Assembly: GCA_020635655.1 (NCBI GenBank)
Contig: JACJZI010000002.1
Location: 248,001-312,000, forward strand
Length of the DNA stretch: 64,000 bases
Source of the DNA: Flavobacteriales bacterium
GTDB taxonomy: Bacteria > Bacteroidota > Bacteroidia > Flavobacteriales_F > PHOS-HE28
Reading direction: 5' to 3'
Shown piece after piece: positions 16,623-25,077 of this stretch; position 1 is the stretch's first letter; the number at the start of each line of letters is the position of its first letter. The notes under the pieces were generated by a model that searched no databases, was not told the DNA's origin, and saw only the letters and a list, made by a program, of their open reading frames with translations. Both the position numbers and the translations under genes were made by a program.

Positions 16623-17690
16623 TCAGCGACCTTTTGGTCGTTGTTTGTTGGGGGTATTGCGCTGCGGGTTCGACCTGGAAGGTTCCTGACGGGTCCTGGT
16701 CGGCTGCTTCGGGCTGGCCTTCTCATGTTCCTTTCTTTTCGACGGCGAGGTCCGGTCGGGTCGTGCCGGCCGCTCAGGCTTGGCGGGTTGCTGCGGCTGC
16801 ACAGGCCGTTCGCGCTGGTCCTTCTGTTGGTCCGGTCGGGCCGTCGGACGCTGCTGCTCGTTCGGCTGTGGCTGGGCGCGCTCGGGTCGTGCGTTCGGCT
16901 GCCGGTCGTTCCGCACACCCTTGCTCTGCGCCTCATACCGGCGATGGGCGTCCGCGTAGCGTTGATGGACCGTGGTGCTCATCACCCGCCTTGGGCCATA
17001 GTACGTATTCGCGTGGTTCACATAAATGATGGACGTGGAGTGATACCAGTGGTGGTAGTGGTGTTGGCAGTAGCCCCAATGCACACGCCAGGCGAAGGGC
17101 GACCAGGGATGCCACCAGAAGGGATAGTAGTCCCAATACCAAGGTGATATCCAGATCACATAGGCCGGCCCGTAGAGCCAGGTGACACAGGGCCATCCCC
17201 AAACGTTCACCCACACGTCCATGTAAGGTGCACCGAACATGGCCGGGCCGGATCCCTTGCTGTCCATTTTCTCCTCAATGGGCTCGTAGATGGCACTGTC
17301 GCCATAGAGCTCGCTGTCACCGATGATCTGTATCACCGCCTCGCGCTCGCCTTTCTTTTCCAGGCCGATCATCGCCACGTCCTGGTCGTCCTTGGTGCCG
17401 ATGACGGCTTGCAGCGCGATGGCATGGACCATCCCGTCGGCATGGTCGACCACGCGGATGTAGTCCACCTTCCCATCTCCGTTCAGGTCGAGGTTGTTGA
17501 CATGTTTGTCCGGGTCGTTCAGGGCTTTCTCGAAGGACTCGAGGTCCTTGGCATCCTTGAACAAGGCCAGGGCGCCGCGCAGGTCGAGATCATCGCCGGG
17601 GAGGCCCGTGCTATCCGCCACGGCGGGGGCATTGGCCCAGAGGGTCCCGCTGGTCAGCGCGACGCTCAGCAAGAACAGGGTCTTTCTCAT
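16623..17690 (-). CDS. Exported protein with Ca-loop motif, aromatic segment and Arg/Gln/Pro-rich tail
   Basis: A 355-aa exported protein from the ATG at 17690 (signal peptide MRKTLFLLSVALTSGTLWANA). An ATG at 17702 is also possible. Residues 68-79 (DLNGDGKVDYIR) fit an EF-hand/dockerin-like calcium loop. The next domain includes ALQAVIGTKDDQDVAMIGLE and VIQIIGDSELYG. Residues about 165-235 are extremely rich in Trp, Tyr, His and Pro (SPWYWDYYPFWWHPWSPF). From about 270 to the end is a low-complexity tail of Arg, Gln, Pro, Lys and Asn. Bacteroidota have other proteins of this style, but their role is not known to me. Confidence 0.75.
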   Translation of the reverse strand: MRKTLFLLSVALTSGTLWANAPAVADSTGLPGDDLDLRGALALFKDAKDLESFEKALNDPDKHVNNLDLNGDGKVDYIRVVDHADGMVHAIALQAVIGTKDDQDVAMIGLEKKGEREAVIQIIGDSELYGDSAIYEPIEEKMDSKGSGPAMFGAPYMDVWVNVWGWPCVTWLYGPAYVIWISPWYWDYYPFWWHPWSPFAWRVHWGYCQHHYHHWYHSTSIIYVNHANTYYGPRRVMSTTVHQRYADAHRRYEAQSKGVRNDRQPNARPERAQPQPNEQQRPTARPDQQKDQRERPVQPQQPAKPERPARPDRTSPSKRKEHEKASPKQPTRTRQEPSRSNPQRNTPNKQRPKGR

Positions 17691-17745
17691 GGTGGTTCGC
17701 ATTCTGAAGGATAGGCTTCCAAGATCGTGCCAGGTTCGATCCAAC

Positions 17746-17758
17746 CCGTTGACAACGG
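17746..17758. repeat. Short palindrome CCGTTG-A-CAACGG upstream of the aromatic-rich protein gene
   Basis: A 6-1-6 perfect inverted repeat in the 82-nt gap between two minus-strand genes. It could be an operator or a small hairpin. Nothing else recognisable lies in this gap. Confidence 0.4.
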
Positions 17759-17772
17759 TCATTTCCGGTCGA

Positions 17773-19341
17773 TCAGGCGGCCAGGCCGGCACGTGCGAGC
17801 CGTTCCTTGACCACCTCGGCGAACGGGCGTCCCGTTCTTCCGCTCAAGGCCCATGCGATCAGGTCGAAATGTTCGAACGCCACTTGTTCGAGCGGGTCGG
17901 TCTCCAATACGGACAGCGCCTCGGCCGTCCGGGCATAGGCGGTCTGTCGTTCCTTCTGATCGCGTGCCCTCAGCACTTCACGAATGCCCCGCAGCGCGAT
18001 CTCCTCAGCGCGGTGCCGACCCTTGTCGGTCCTCAAGGCACGTTCCGTGTTCCGCAGCACGTATTGCAGCGTGCGGCGATCATCCAGTTCAAGGAGCAGG
18101 ATCGATTCCAGCATTCGCCCGGATCCGGCCAGTTCTGCCCCTGCATCGGAACGGAGTTCGTTCATAAGGCGATGGCACCAGCGCAGTGCCGTACCATGTT
18201 GTCCGGCCCCGTAGTGGCAGTAGGCGATCTGATAGAGGAACCCCGCCCGGCGCAGCGGCCCAAGGCGATCACCGAAACGTGCCATGCCGCGTTCGATGAT
18301 CGGCAGGAGCTCTATCGCCTTGTCGAACTCGCCCGCTCTGGCGTACAGTGCGGTCTCCAGGCTCATGCTGGTGGAGAAAAGGCGCAGATCCAGGTCCTCC
18401 GTCTCGGGCAGGTCCAATTTCGCGGGGATCCGGCGGAACTCCTGGAGCATGCGCATCCCCTCCTCGAATCGGCCCAGACGCATGCACACATAGGTCAGAT
18501 TGCTGATGACCGACAAGGCGAGGTGTGGGGTGTCGATCGTCCGTTCCCTTTCGGCGATCAGTAGCTCCCGGTTGGCCATGAGGTGAGTGTGGCAGGTCTG
18601 AAGATCGCCGGTCGCAAAGGCCACGGCACTATGCAGGTGATGGAGCAGGAATCGGCCTTGGACCGTCCGGATGCGGTCTGGATGATGGGCTTCAGGGAAG
18701 TCGAGGAAGCGTGTGATATCCTGGGTGCCGTCCTCATCGCGAACCGGTCCCTGGCGATACAATTGCAGGAATACCCGGCTCTTCGCGTTCCAGAGCGCGT
18801 CGATCGTGGCGAGGTCCTCACGCATGGCAGCGGCTTCCGCCTCCATGCGGTCCAGGTCCTTCGGGCCCACGTGACCATAATTCCCCCGCTCGGTCAATCG
18901 ACGCTGCCATTGCTGGGCTTCAAGGACAGCATGGGCGCGTTCATGTTGGCGTGCCATTCGGCCGGCCGTACGCAACAGCTTGGCCGCGTCGGTGTAGAGC
19001 GCTTTTTCATACAACACTTCGACCTGATGCAACAGGCGGTGCAAACGTGCGTCGATGGACCGCTCCGCATGGAAGGCGGAGAGGCTATTGAGCAATGCTT
19101 CGTACAGGCGTCGTTTCGTGATCGCGAAGCGCCGTGTGAAGGCCTGATCACGGAACTTCTTCAAGAGACTCGCCTCATCATAGTATTCCATTGCCGCGAT
19201 GGCATCAAAGAGCAATTGGTAGTTGCTCTTTCCTCCGATCATGTGGCGTGATGTGAAGAGCTTGAAATAGCGCTTCTCCGCGGGGCTCATCGCCCGGATC
19301 AGGCGGTGAACGTGGTCATGGGATCGATCGGCCATCTGCAT
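17773..19341 (-). CDS. Uncharacterised helical repeat protein
   Basis: A 522-aa, mostly alpha-helical protein without signal peptide or membrane segments. The start is taken at 19341 (MQMADRSHDHVHRLIRAM); the ATG at 19335 is equally possible. The N-terminus has MSPAEKRYFKLFTSRH. The rest resembles TPR-like helical hairpins, for example LYEKALYTDAAKLLRTAGRM and AEFDK-type pairs such as ALYARAGEFDKAIELLPIIE. No catalytic motif is seen. It may be a scaffold or regulator; similar-looking proteins occur in Bacteroidota but I cannot name a function. It is followed after 82 nt by the aromatic-rich protein gene. Confidence 0.75.
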   Translation of the reverse strand: MQMADRSHDHVHRLIRAMSPAEKRYFKLFTSRHMIGGKSNYQLLFDAIAAMEYYDEASLLKKFRDQAFTRRFAITKRRLYEALLNSLSAFHAERSIDARLHRLLHQVEVLYEKALYTDAAKLLRTAGRMARQHERAHAVLEAQQWQRRLTERGNYGHVGPKDLDRMEAEAAAMREDLATIDALWNAKSRVFLQLYRQGPVRDEDGTQDITRFLDFPEAHHPDRIRTVQGRFLLHHLHSAVAFATGDLQTCHTHLMANRELLIAERERTIDTPHLALSVISNLTYVCMRLGRFEEGMRMLQEFRRIPAKLDLPETEDLDLRLFSTSMSLETALYARAGEFDKAIELLPIIERGMARFGDRLGPLRRAGFLYQIAYCHYGAGQHGTALRWCHRLMNELRSDAGAELAGSGRMLESILLLELDDRRTLQYVLRNTERALRTDKGRHRAEEIALRGIREVLRARDQKERQTAYARTAEALSVLETDPLEQVAFEHFDLIAWALSGRTGRPFAEVVKERLARAGLAA

Positions 19342-19450
19342 CCGGCCCGCGGTGGTTCGCGGACCGAACGAGAAGTTACTTGACCACTGTGCGCCGGCCT
19401 TCAGATGAACGAGGAACGGTGGATCTGCGCTGAGCAATGGCCCGGGAATG

Positions 19451-19476
19451 AAAATGGCCCCGCCGAGCGGGGCCAT
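19451..19476 (-). terminator. Intrinsic terminator of the sensor kinase operon
   Basis: ATGGCCCCGC (19454-19463) and GCGGGGCCAT (19467-19476) form a perfect 10-bp stem with a 3-nt loop. On the minus strand it is followed by TTTT (19451-19454). It lies about 30 nt after the stop of the small lipoprotein gene. Confidence 0.85.
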
Positions 19477-19504
19477 GATAGCCTGTTGTAATCCTCAGTA
19501 CAGG

Positions 19505-19798
19505 TCAGTGCGGCACCTTCCGATTGCGCTCGCTGTCCGCCTCATCGTCGCCATCATCACTGATCCCGGTCGAACCGCCATCCCCCATTTCATCCGTTGA
19601 ACGAAGGGAGTGCGAAGCGCCAGGACCTTTCTCCTCCGGCGTCGTGGCATGGCTCATTGAAGCAGGATCAGTGGTCGCCCCTATTGATCGCTCGACGTGC
19701 TGCACGGCCGGGGCTGCCAACTCCTCCTTGGTGCACGCGTTCAGTGCGAACAGCACGCCCAGGAACAAGATGGTCCGGATGGACAGGAGCCACTTCAT
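19505..19798 (-). CDS. Small lipoprotein coupled to the sensor kinase
   Basis: A 97-aa predicted lipoprotein: MKWLLSIRTILFLGVLFALNAC with the lipobox Cys at residue 22. An acidic, low-complexity mature part (STGISDDGDDEADSERNRK) follows. No domain is recognised. Its ATG overlaps the kinase stop by 4 nt (ATGA), and a terminator follows, so it is the last gene of the operon. The tight coupling suggests a role with the kinase, but this is only context. Confidence 0.7.
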   Translation of the reverse strand: MKWLLSIRTILFLGVLFALNACTKEELAAPAVQHVERSIGATTDPASMSHATTPEEKGPGASHSLRSTDEMGDGGSTGISDDGDDEADSERNRKVPH

Positions 19799-22700
19799 CG
19801 TTCGTCAAAGATAATGCGAGGATCAGCGCTTTGCAAGCCCCCGGCCGGGGATCGTGCCGGATGGTCGTAAGGCAGGTCGATGGTGACAACGGTGCCGATG
19901 GTGGCGCCGTCGCCGTTCACCATTTCCTCCGGACCGGTGATCCGGATGTCCGTGACATGAAGGTCCCTTAGCACATCGGCCCGCCCCTTGGTGATGTCGA
20001 TGCCGCGGGAAATGTGGTCGCCGTTCGCGCCGTTCTTCAGGGCCTTGCTACGGACCACGCCGATGCCATCATCGACGATGCGCACGTGAACGCGCCCTGC
20101 ATCTCCCGGCCGCACGGTGATCTGCACGTGTCCCTGCCGTTCCATGGGCAGGATGCCATGCCAGATACTGTTCTCCACATAGGGCTGCAACATCATGGCG
20201 GGGAGCCTGACGGCATCGGACCGTACCCCTTCATCCACCTCGAGCGTGTAGGCAAAACGGTCCTTGAAACGCATGTGTTCGAGGACGAGGTACAGTTCCA
20301 GTCGCTCCAATTCCTCGGCCAGTGTGGTGGTGTCGCTCTGGCTGGCATCCAGGTTCTTGCGGATCAACTTGGCGAAGCTGGTGAGATACCGGTTGGCGGT
20401 GGCGCGATCCTGCCGGTTGATGTGGTATTGGATGCTGTTGAGGGCGTTGAACACGAAATGTCTGTTCATGTTGGCATTGAGCGCCTGTTGTTCCAGCTGC
20501 AACATGCGGGATCGGAGCATGAGCTGGCGCGTGCGCTCATGCCTGCGGCGTTGAGCGGAGCGGTACCGCATGACGCCCCACAGGCTGATCGAGCCCGCCA
20601 GGAGGATGATCGCGAAGAACCACCAGCTGAGCCAGAACGGCGGAAGCACGACAAAGGGGAGCTTGATCGACGGTCCCCATGGACCGCCGTGCACAGAGGC
20701 GCTCACTTCGAACACGTAACGACCCTGTGGCAGATTGGAGTAGCTGGCGAATCGGGCATCCGTGGGGGCCAGCCAGTCCTGGTCCACATCCTGGAGCCGG
20801 TAGCGGTATTGCACCTGGTCGGGATCGGAGAGACTGATCGCCGTGTAATCGAACGTCAGGTAGTTCCTACGATAAGGGAGTTGAAGCCCGATGGGCAGGC
20901 CGCTGGCCTGACCGATGCTGTCACATTGCCCCTTCCAGTCGGTGGTCTGGAGGAATGAACGCACCCCCGTCAACAGCAGTGGAGGCGGCAGCCGGTCGTT
21001 CCATGGCCCTTCCCGGTCGGGGTCGTGCAACACCGTACCTGCCGCTGTGCCGAAGTAGCACCGACCGGACGCATCACGCAAGGCCGCGTTCAGATTGCAC
21101 TCCAAGCTGCGGAGCCCATCGCCCAGCGTGATGTGCTCGGCGGAACCCGGGTCGCGTAGCAAGGAATCGGGATGGAAGTGGTACAGACCATTGTTCGTCC
21201 CGGCCCAGATCATGCCCTGTCCGTCGTTCAACAGGAGGTCGACATAATTGGACCCGAAATCAGGGGCGAATCGGACGATCTCAGGTCTACCGTTCCGGAT
21301 GCAGGTCAGACCGTTCGAGGTACCCGCCCATGTTCGGCCGTTGTCATCGATCGCCAGGCAGAAGACGGCATCGGAAGCCACGCCTTCCTTCGAACCCCAG
21401 TGTTCGAAATGTCCATTCCGGTAGCGCGCGATGCCCTGGTCCGTGGCCAGCCATAAGGAGCCATCCGGCGCTTCCACCATGCTCCGCACGGACCGACCGG
21501 GCCCGGTACGATCGGAAGGGAAGGTGCGGATGCCCCCATCCGGGGAGAGTACGGTGACGCCATCGCGGGTCCCGCACCACAGGGTATTGTCGGGGGATCC
21601 CCAAAGGGAAAGGACGCGCTGACCCGCAAGGCGCGCAGCTGCGTCCATCTGCTGCACGAAACCATCGCGGATCCGGCATAATCCATCGCTCGTGCCGAAC
21701 CAAAGGTCACCGGCATGGTCCACGGTCCCGCACCAGACCGTATTGTTGGGCAGGCCGTCCAGCGTGGAGATCATGGCCATGCCGTCCATGCGACACACGC
21801 CACTGCCATAGGTCCCCATCCAAAGGTCCCCGGAACGGTCGGCCACCAGACACATGGCCTGGTCGCTGCAGAGCCCGTCCTTGATCGTGAACGTGACGAA
21901 CCGATCACCCGCATAGCGCAGGACACCCGCACCGTCGGTTCCCACCCAGATGTCACCGCCGTTGTCCTCGAAGATGCACCACACATTGTCGTTCGGCATA
22001 CCCTGGTGGACGGTATATGCGCGGACCCGGCCCTTGTCCAGGCGGTTCAGTCCGAACTTGGTGCCCACCCATACATGGTCCGATCGGTCGACCAGGACAC
22101 ACCGCACGTTGTTCTGAAGGAGCCCGTGGGATTCGTCCATTTCCGTGACACGACCGTCGGGATGCACTTGGAAGAGGCCTTCCCCGAAGGTCCCGACCCA
22201 AATGGACCGGTCCCTGCCCAAGGCAAGCGCGCTGACCCGTTTCGGGCGTTCATCCCCGAGCGAGACCCAATCAGCACCTCCGGGCTTCCACCGCAGGAGT
22301 CCATCGTGCATGCCTACCAACAGGCCGCCATCGGGTGCTGGCAGGAGTGCACGCACGCCTGCCGTATGGTCCGCGTCCAGACCCGCCAGCTGACCGGGCT
22401 TGCCGTGATCGATGCGCCATATGCCATCGGATTCAGTGGCCACGTAGATCTCACCGCCCTCACCTTCGGCCAGTGCCATCACCTTGGGTGCGTCCGAAAG
22501 CGCAGGGAGCGGGAACCGCTCGAAATGCATGCCGCTGCGCGAGCGTGCGAGCCCCATGCCGGTGCCGAGCCACACCTCTCCCTCCCGGGTGGTCAATACC
22601 GCATTCACCTGCACATCGGGAAGGTCCTCCTGCAGGGCATGGTTGACGAACACCTTGCCGTCGAACCTGCTAGCGCCGCCCAGGGTGCCGAACCAGAGGA

Positions 22701-22851
22701 ACCCGCGGGTGTCCTGCGCGATGCAACGTACTTGTGACTGCGCCAGGCCCTGTTGCGTGGTGAACTGGACGAAGCCATATTGCTGGGCCGAGGTACGCGA
22801 CCCGGTGGCAAGCAACAGGACGAGGAGGATAAGTAGGCGGGACGAACGCAC
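19795..22851 (-). CDS. Two-component regulator propeller / Y_Y_Y sensor histidine kinase (LytS type)
   Basis: A 1018-aa membrane sensor. After a signal peptide (ends SRTSAQQ) come many two-component-regulator propeller blades with motifs such as GFLWFGTLGG, EVWLGTGMGL, DIWVGTDGAG and DLWMGTYGSG (about residues 25-680). A Y_Y_Y domain follows (YRYRLQDVDQDWLAPTD). One membrane helix (WLSWWFFAIILLAGSISLWG) precedes a LytS-type kinase domain with phospho-acceptor His798 (NRHFVFNALNSIQ), an N-box (QPYVENSIWHG) and a G-box (DDGIG). Unlike the hybrid kinases of Bacteroides it has no receiver. Its partner is presumably the LytTR regulator ending 4 nt upstream. The ligand is unknown. Confidence 0.93.
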   Translation of the reverse strand: MRSSRLLILLVLLLATGSRTSAQQYGFVQFTTQQGLAQSQVRCIAQDTRGFLWFGTLGGASRFDGKVFVNHALQEDLPDVQVNAVLTTREGEVWLGTGMGLARSRSGMHFERFPLPALSDAPKVMALAEGEGGEIYVATESDGIWRIDHGKPGQLAGLDADHTAGVRALLPAPDGGLLVGMHDGLLRWKPGGADWVSLGDERPKRVSALALGRDRSIWVGTFGEGLFQVHPDGRVTEMDESHGLLQNNVRCVLVDRSDHVWVGTKFGLNRLDKGRVRAYTVHQGMPNDNVWCIFEDNGGDIWVGTDGAGVLRYAGDRFVTFTIKDGLCSDQAMCLVADRSGDLWMGTYGSGVCRMDGMAMISTLDGLPNNTVWCGTVDHAGDLWFGTSDGLCRIRDGFVQQMDAAARLAGQRVLSLWGSPDNTLWCGTRDGVTVLSPDGGIRTFPSDRTGPGRSVRSMVEAPDGSLWLATDQGIARYRNGHFEHWGSKEGVASDAVFCLAIDDNGRTWAGTSNGLTCIRNGRPEIVRFAPDFGSNYVDLLLNDGQGMIWAGTNNGLYHFHPDSLLRDPGSAEHITLGDGLRSLECNLNAALRDASGRCYFGTAAGTVLHDPDREGPWNDRLPPPLLLTGVRSFLQTTDWKGQCDSIGQASGLPIGLQLPYRRNYLTFDYTAISLSDPDQVQYRYRLQDVDQDWLAPTDARFASYSNLPQGRYVFEVSASVHGGPWGPSIKLPFVVLPPFWLSWWFFAIILLAGSISLWGVMRYRSAQRRRHERTRQLMLRSRMLQLEQQALNANMNRHFVFNALNSIQYHINRQDRATANRYLTSFAKLIRKNLDASQSDTTTLAEELERLELYLVLEHMRFKDRFAYTLEVDEGVRSDAVRLPAMMLQPYVENSIWHGILPMERQGHVQITVRPGDAGRVHVRIVDDGIGVVRSKALKNGANGDHISRGIDITKGRADVLRDLHVTDIRITGPEEMVNGDGATIGTVVTIDLPYDHPARSPAGGLQSADPRIIFDER

Positions 22852-22855
22852 CCGA

Positions 22856-23614
22856 TCAGAAGGTCTGGATCAACGCGAGGAAATCAGGGAGCTTTCTCCG
22901 CGAGACCGGGACCATCATTCCGTTCTCCAGCACCGCCATATTGCCTTCGGAACGGCTGAAGCTGCGCAAGTGCTCCAGGTTGATGATGTAGGACTTGTGC
23001 ACGCGAAAGAACTTCTTGGGGTCCAGATTGTTCTCGAACACGCGGATGTGCTTGCTGCTGAGCGATCGCTTTCCGTCGCGGGTGTGTATCGTCGTGTAGC
23101 TGTCGCTCGCCTCGAGATAGAGGATGTCCTCGTGTCTCAGCAGCAGCAGCCCGTCCCGTCCAGGAACGGCCATGCGCCCGCTGAGGGGGGATGCGGGATC
23201 CTGGACCAAACGTTCCATGGCGGCCTGGCGTTGTTCGGCATGAGCGGGGTCGCCCACCGACCGCTGCATCTTTCCAACGGCCCGTTTCAGTTCCTCCGGG
23301 TCGATCGGTTTTTCCAGATAGTCGAGCGCATTCTGCTTGAACGCTTGCAACGCATACTCATCATACGCTGTGGTGAAGACCACCGGCAGGTGCTGGTCCT
23401 TCAAGGAACGCAGCAGATCGAAGCCATCCTCTCCGGGCATTTTGATATCGAGGAAAAGTGCGTTCGGCCGGAGCTCGGCGATGCGAGTGCGTGCTTCCTC
23501 CGCGTTGCCTGCCTGGCCGACCACCTCGACCTCCGGGCAATGTTCTTCCAGCATCAGGAGCAGGTTCTCACGGGCATCGGGCTCGTCGTCGATCAGCAGG
23601 GCGCGCAGTTCCAT
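22856..23614 (-). CDS. LytTR-family response regulator
   Basis: A 252-aa response regulator starting MELRALLIDDEPDARENL. The receiver domain has the phosphorylation site Asp56 (ALFLDIKMPGEDGF), the conserved Thr/Lys region TTAYDEYALQAF and LEKPIDPEEL. The C-terminal LytTR DNA-binding domain has LYLEASDSYTTIHTRDGKR and FFRVHKSYIINLEHL. The gene is 4 nt upstream of the kinase and presumably co-transcribed. A 9-nt box TAATTTTTG (23634-23642, minus) lies 19 nt before the start, one base longer than the -7 consensus. Confidence 0.93.
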   Translation of the reverse strand: MELRALLIDDEPDARENLLLMLEEHCPEVEVVGQAGNAEEARTRIAELRPNALFLDIKMPGEDGFDLLRSLKDQHLPVVFTTAYDEYALQAFKQNALDYLEKPIDPEELKRAVGKMQRSVGDPAHAEQRQAAMERLVQDPASPLSGRMAVPGRDGLLLLRHEDILYLEASDSYTTIHTRDGKRSLSSKHIRVFENNLDPKKFFRVHKSYIINLEHLRSFSRSEGNMAVLENGMMVPVSRRKLPDFLALIQTF

Positions 23615-23725
23615 GGTCCAATGGGTTCTGGTGCAAAAATTACGGTCGTGCATCCCTGGCCGCTCGGCCATGGTCCGGGTCGTGCCGTTGATCGAGCGGA
23701 TCGCGTTCGTGGATGCTTGGATCGT

Positions 23726-24502
23726 TCAACTGCGCACGGAGGCGAGCAGGTCCTGCACCCGGTCACGCGCGATGGGAATGCGTGATCCATCCTTCATCAC
23801 CGCCCAATGTCCATCGTCGCGCAGATATTCCCGGAGGTGGTCGAGATTGATGATGTGTGACCGATGCACGCGCACGAAGGTCCGCTGGTCGAGCATCTCT
23901 TCATACACACGGAGCGTCCGTGTATCCAGGTAACGGCTGCCGTCCGTGAAGTGGATCATCGTACAGTTCCCGTCCGCTTCCAAATGGAGGATATCATGCT
24001 GGTCGAAGAGCTTGAACCCCTTGGTATGGTCGATGACGATCCGTCCGGACGGTGCGAGCATTTGACCGAGGGTCGCACCGATCGCATCGCGGTAGGTCTG
24101 CCTGGCCTGTGGAGCGGTGCGCATCTCCTCGATCCTTTCCATGGCCTTCTCCACGGCTTGGCGCAGTTCATCGGGGTCGATCGGCTTCAGGATGTAGTCC
24201 ACGGCGTGCGTGTGGAACGCTTGCACGGCGTAATCCTTGAAGGCGGTCACGAAGACCACCACCGCGTGATGCTCCGGGAGGGAGGCGAGCAGTTCAAGGC
24301 CCTCGGTGCCGCTGGGCATCCGGATGTCCAGGAAGAGCAGGTCCGGATCGAGCTCGGCAATGCGTTTGCGACCAGTGGCTGCTCCGTCAGCGGTGCCCAC
24401 CACCTCGACCTCGGGACATCCATCCTCCAACATCAGGCGAAGGTTCTCCCGGGCGGGTTCCTCATCGTCGATGATCAGCGCACGCACTTTCGTGTCGACC
24501 AT
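23726..24502 (-). CDS. Second LytTR-family response regulator
   Basis: A 258-aa paralogue of the next regulator, from the ATG at 24502 (MVDTKVRALIIDDEEPAREN). The receiver Asp is residue 59 (LLFLDIRMPSG). TAFKDYAVQAF and LKPIDPDELRQAV follow. The LytTR domain includes ILHLEADGNCTMIHFTDGSR and FVRVHRSHIINLDHL. The open frame continues upstream without similarity. A TATTTTCG box lies 5 nt before the ATG, suggesting a leaderless mRNA separate from, or leading into, the kinase operon 111 nt downstream. Confidence 0.92.
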   Translation of the reverse strand: MVDTKVRALIIDDEEPARENLRLMLEDGCPEVEVVGTADGAATGRKRIAELDPDLLFLDIRMPSGTEGLELLASLPEHHAVVVFVTAFKDYAVQAFHTHAVDYILKPIDPDELRQAVEKAMERIEEMRTAPQARQTYRDAIGATLGQMLAPSGRIVIDHTKGFKLFDQHDILHLEADGNCTMIHFTDGSRYLDTRTLRVYEEMLDQRTFVRVHRSHIINLDHLREYLRDDGHWAVMKDGSRIPIARDRVQDLLASVRS

Positions 24503-24507
24503 GGGTA

Positions 24508-24515
24508 CGAAAATA
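24508..24515 (-). promoter_or_regulatory. -7-like box TATTTTCG 5 nt before the regulator start
   Basis: TATTTTCG on the minus strand fits TAnnTTYG and ends 5 nt before the ATG at 24502. No -33 TTG was found at 20 bp. Confidence 0.45.
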
Positions 24516-24632
24516 GGCGGCCCGGCTTGCGTTCCGGCCGTAGATCGGCCCAATGTGACCGTTGCTCGCGCCGACCTTTCGAACGCCACAGCGGGTGGGT
24601 AGCTTGGTGTTCGGAAATCAACCCTTGTTGCC

Positions 24633-24689
24633 ATGCATCCGATAGACACGAACGTTGGGCTCTGGATCTTCAACGACCAGGGTAGCTGA
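24633..24689 (+). CDS. Possible 18-aa peptide ORF ahead of two hairpins
   Basis: ATG at 24633 to TGA at 24689 reads MHPIDTNVGLWIFNDQGS. It is too short to judge by composition. It is noted only because two hairpins, the second terminator-like, follow directly on the same strand, so a short transcript may cover it. Confidence 0.2.
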   Translation: MHPIDTNVGLWIFNDQGS

Positions 24690-24694
24690 GGAAA

Positions 24695-24713
24695 GGACAT
24701 CGCTCTCATGTCC
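24695..24713 (+). repeat. Small hairpin GGACAT-N7-ATGTCC
   Basis: A perfect 6-bp stem with a 7-nt loop, followed on the plus strand by GGTTTTGG. It begins 5 nt after the stop of the 18-codon ORF. Confidence 0.5.
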
Positions 24714-24725
24714 GGTTTTGGTGTG

Positions 24726-24755
24726 GAGGCCCGGGCCCGAAAGGGCCCGGGCCTC
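24726..24755 (+). terminator. 13-bp GC hairpin with GAAA tetraloop, terminator-like
   Basis: GAGGCCCGGGCCC, GAAA, then GGGCCCGGGCCTC: a perfect 13-bp stem with a GNRA loop on the plus strand. The GAAA loop on the coding side matches the hairpin after the gene ending at 16623, which suggests plus-strand orientation. The downstream T-run is weak (GTGCTTTG). No annotated plus-strand gene lies directly upstream. Confidence 0.65.
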
Positions 24756-24816
24756 GTGCTTTGCGCGTGAAACCGGAAGGCGGTCGCTTGCGTACCAAGG
24801 GGCAGACCTGCCTGCC

Positions 24817-25077
24817 ATGGGACCCAATGAACAGCACGAGATCCGCATCCGCATCGACCAGTTGGAGCGGTTGTTGATGTTCGACTACGACCCGGGATCG
24901 CAGGACGCCCTGTTCGACATCGTCGATCCTTCAGGACGCATCGTGAAGACCGGTGAGGTGCGCGGTCCGGTGACCCGTGTCCGCATCACCGACCTCCACG
25001 GGGAGGAATACATCCTCATGGTCCTGGATGGTGAAGTGAGCAAGGTGAAGCCCATCCATCTCCGGCGTGCCAGCTGA
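24817..25077 (+). CDS. Small protein resembling a stand-alone T9SS type A sorting domain
   Basis: An 86-aa product from the ATG at 24817 (MGPNEQHEIRIRIDQLERLL). Residues about 35-84 have the pattern of a type A sorting domain: FDIVDPSGRIVKTGEV, then VTRVRITDLHGEEYILMVLD and a final VKPIHL. It has no signal peptide and no cargo domain, so it cannot be a normal T9SS substrate as annotated. It may be a decoy, a chaperone-like partner, a remnant of a lost cargo gene, or a chance resemblance. The stop is directly followed by the ATG of the next small ORF (TGAATG). Confidence 0.6.
   Translation: MGPNEQHEIRIRIDQLERLLMFDYDPGSQDALFDIVDPSGRIVKTGEVRGPVTRVRITDLHGEEYILMVLDGEVSKVKPIHLRRAS

Larger units (their letters stand above)
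24503..24816. other. 314-bp gap without a clear gene, rich in hairpins
   Basis: The gap separates the LytTR regulator (minus) from the small mini-operon (plus). It holds the regulator's promoter-like box, an 18-codon open frame (24633-24689), a 6-bp hairpin and a very strong 13-bp hairpin. No larger coding frame is convincing on either strand. Confidence 0.6.
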
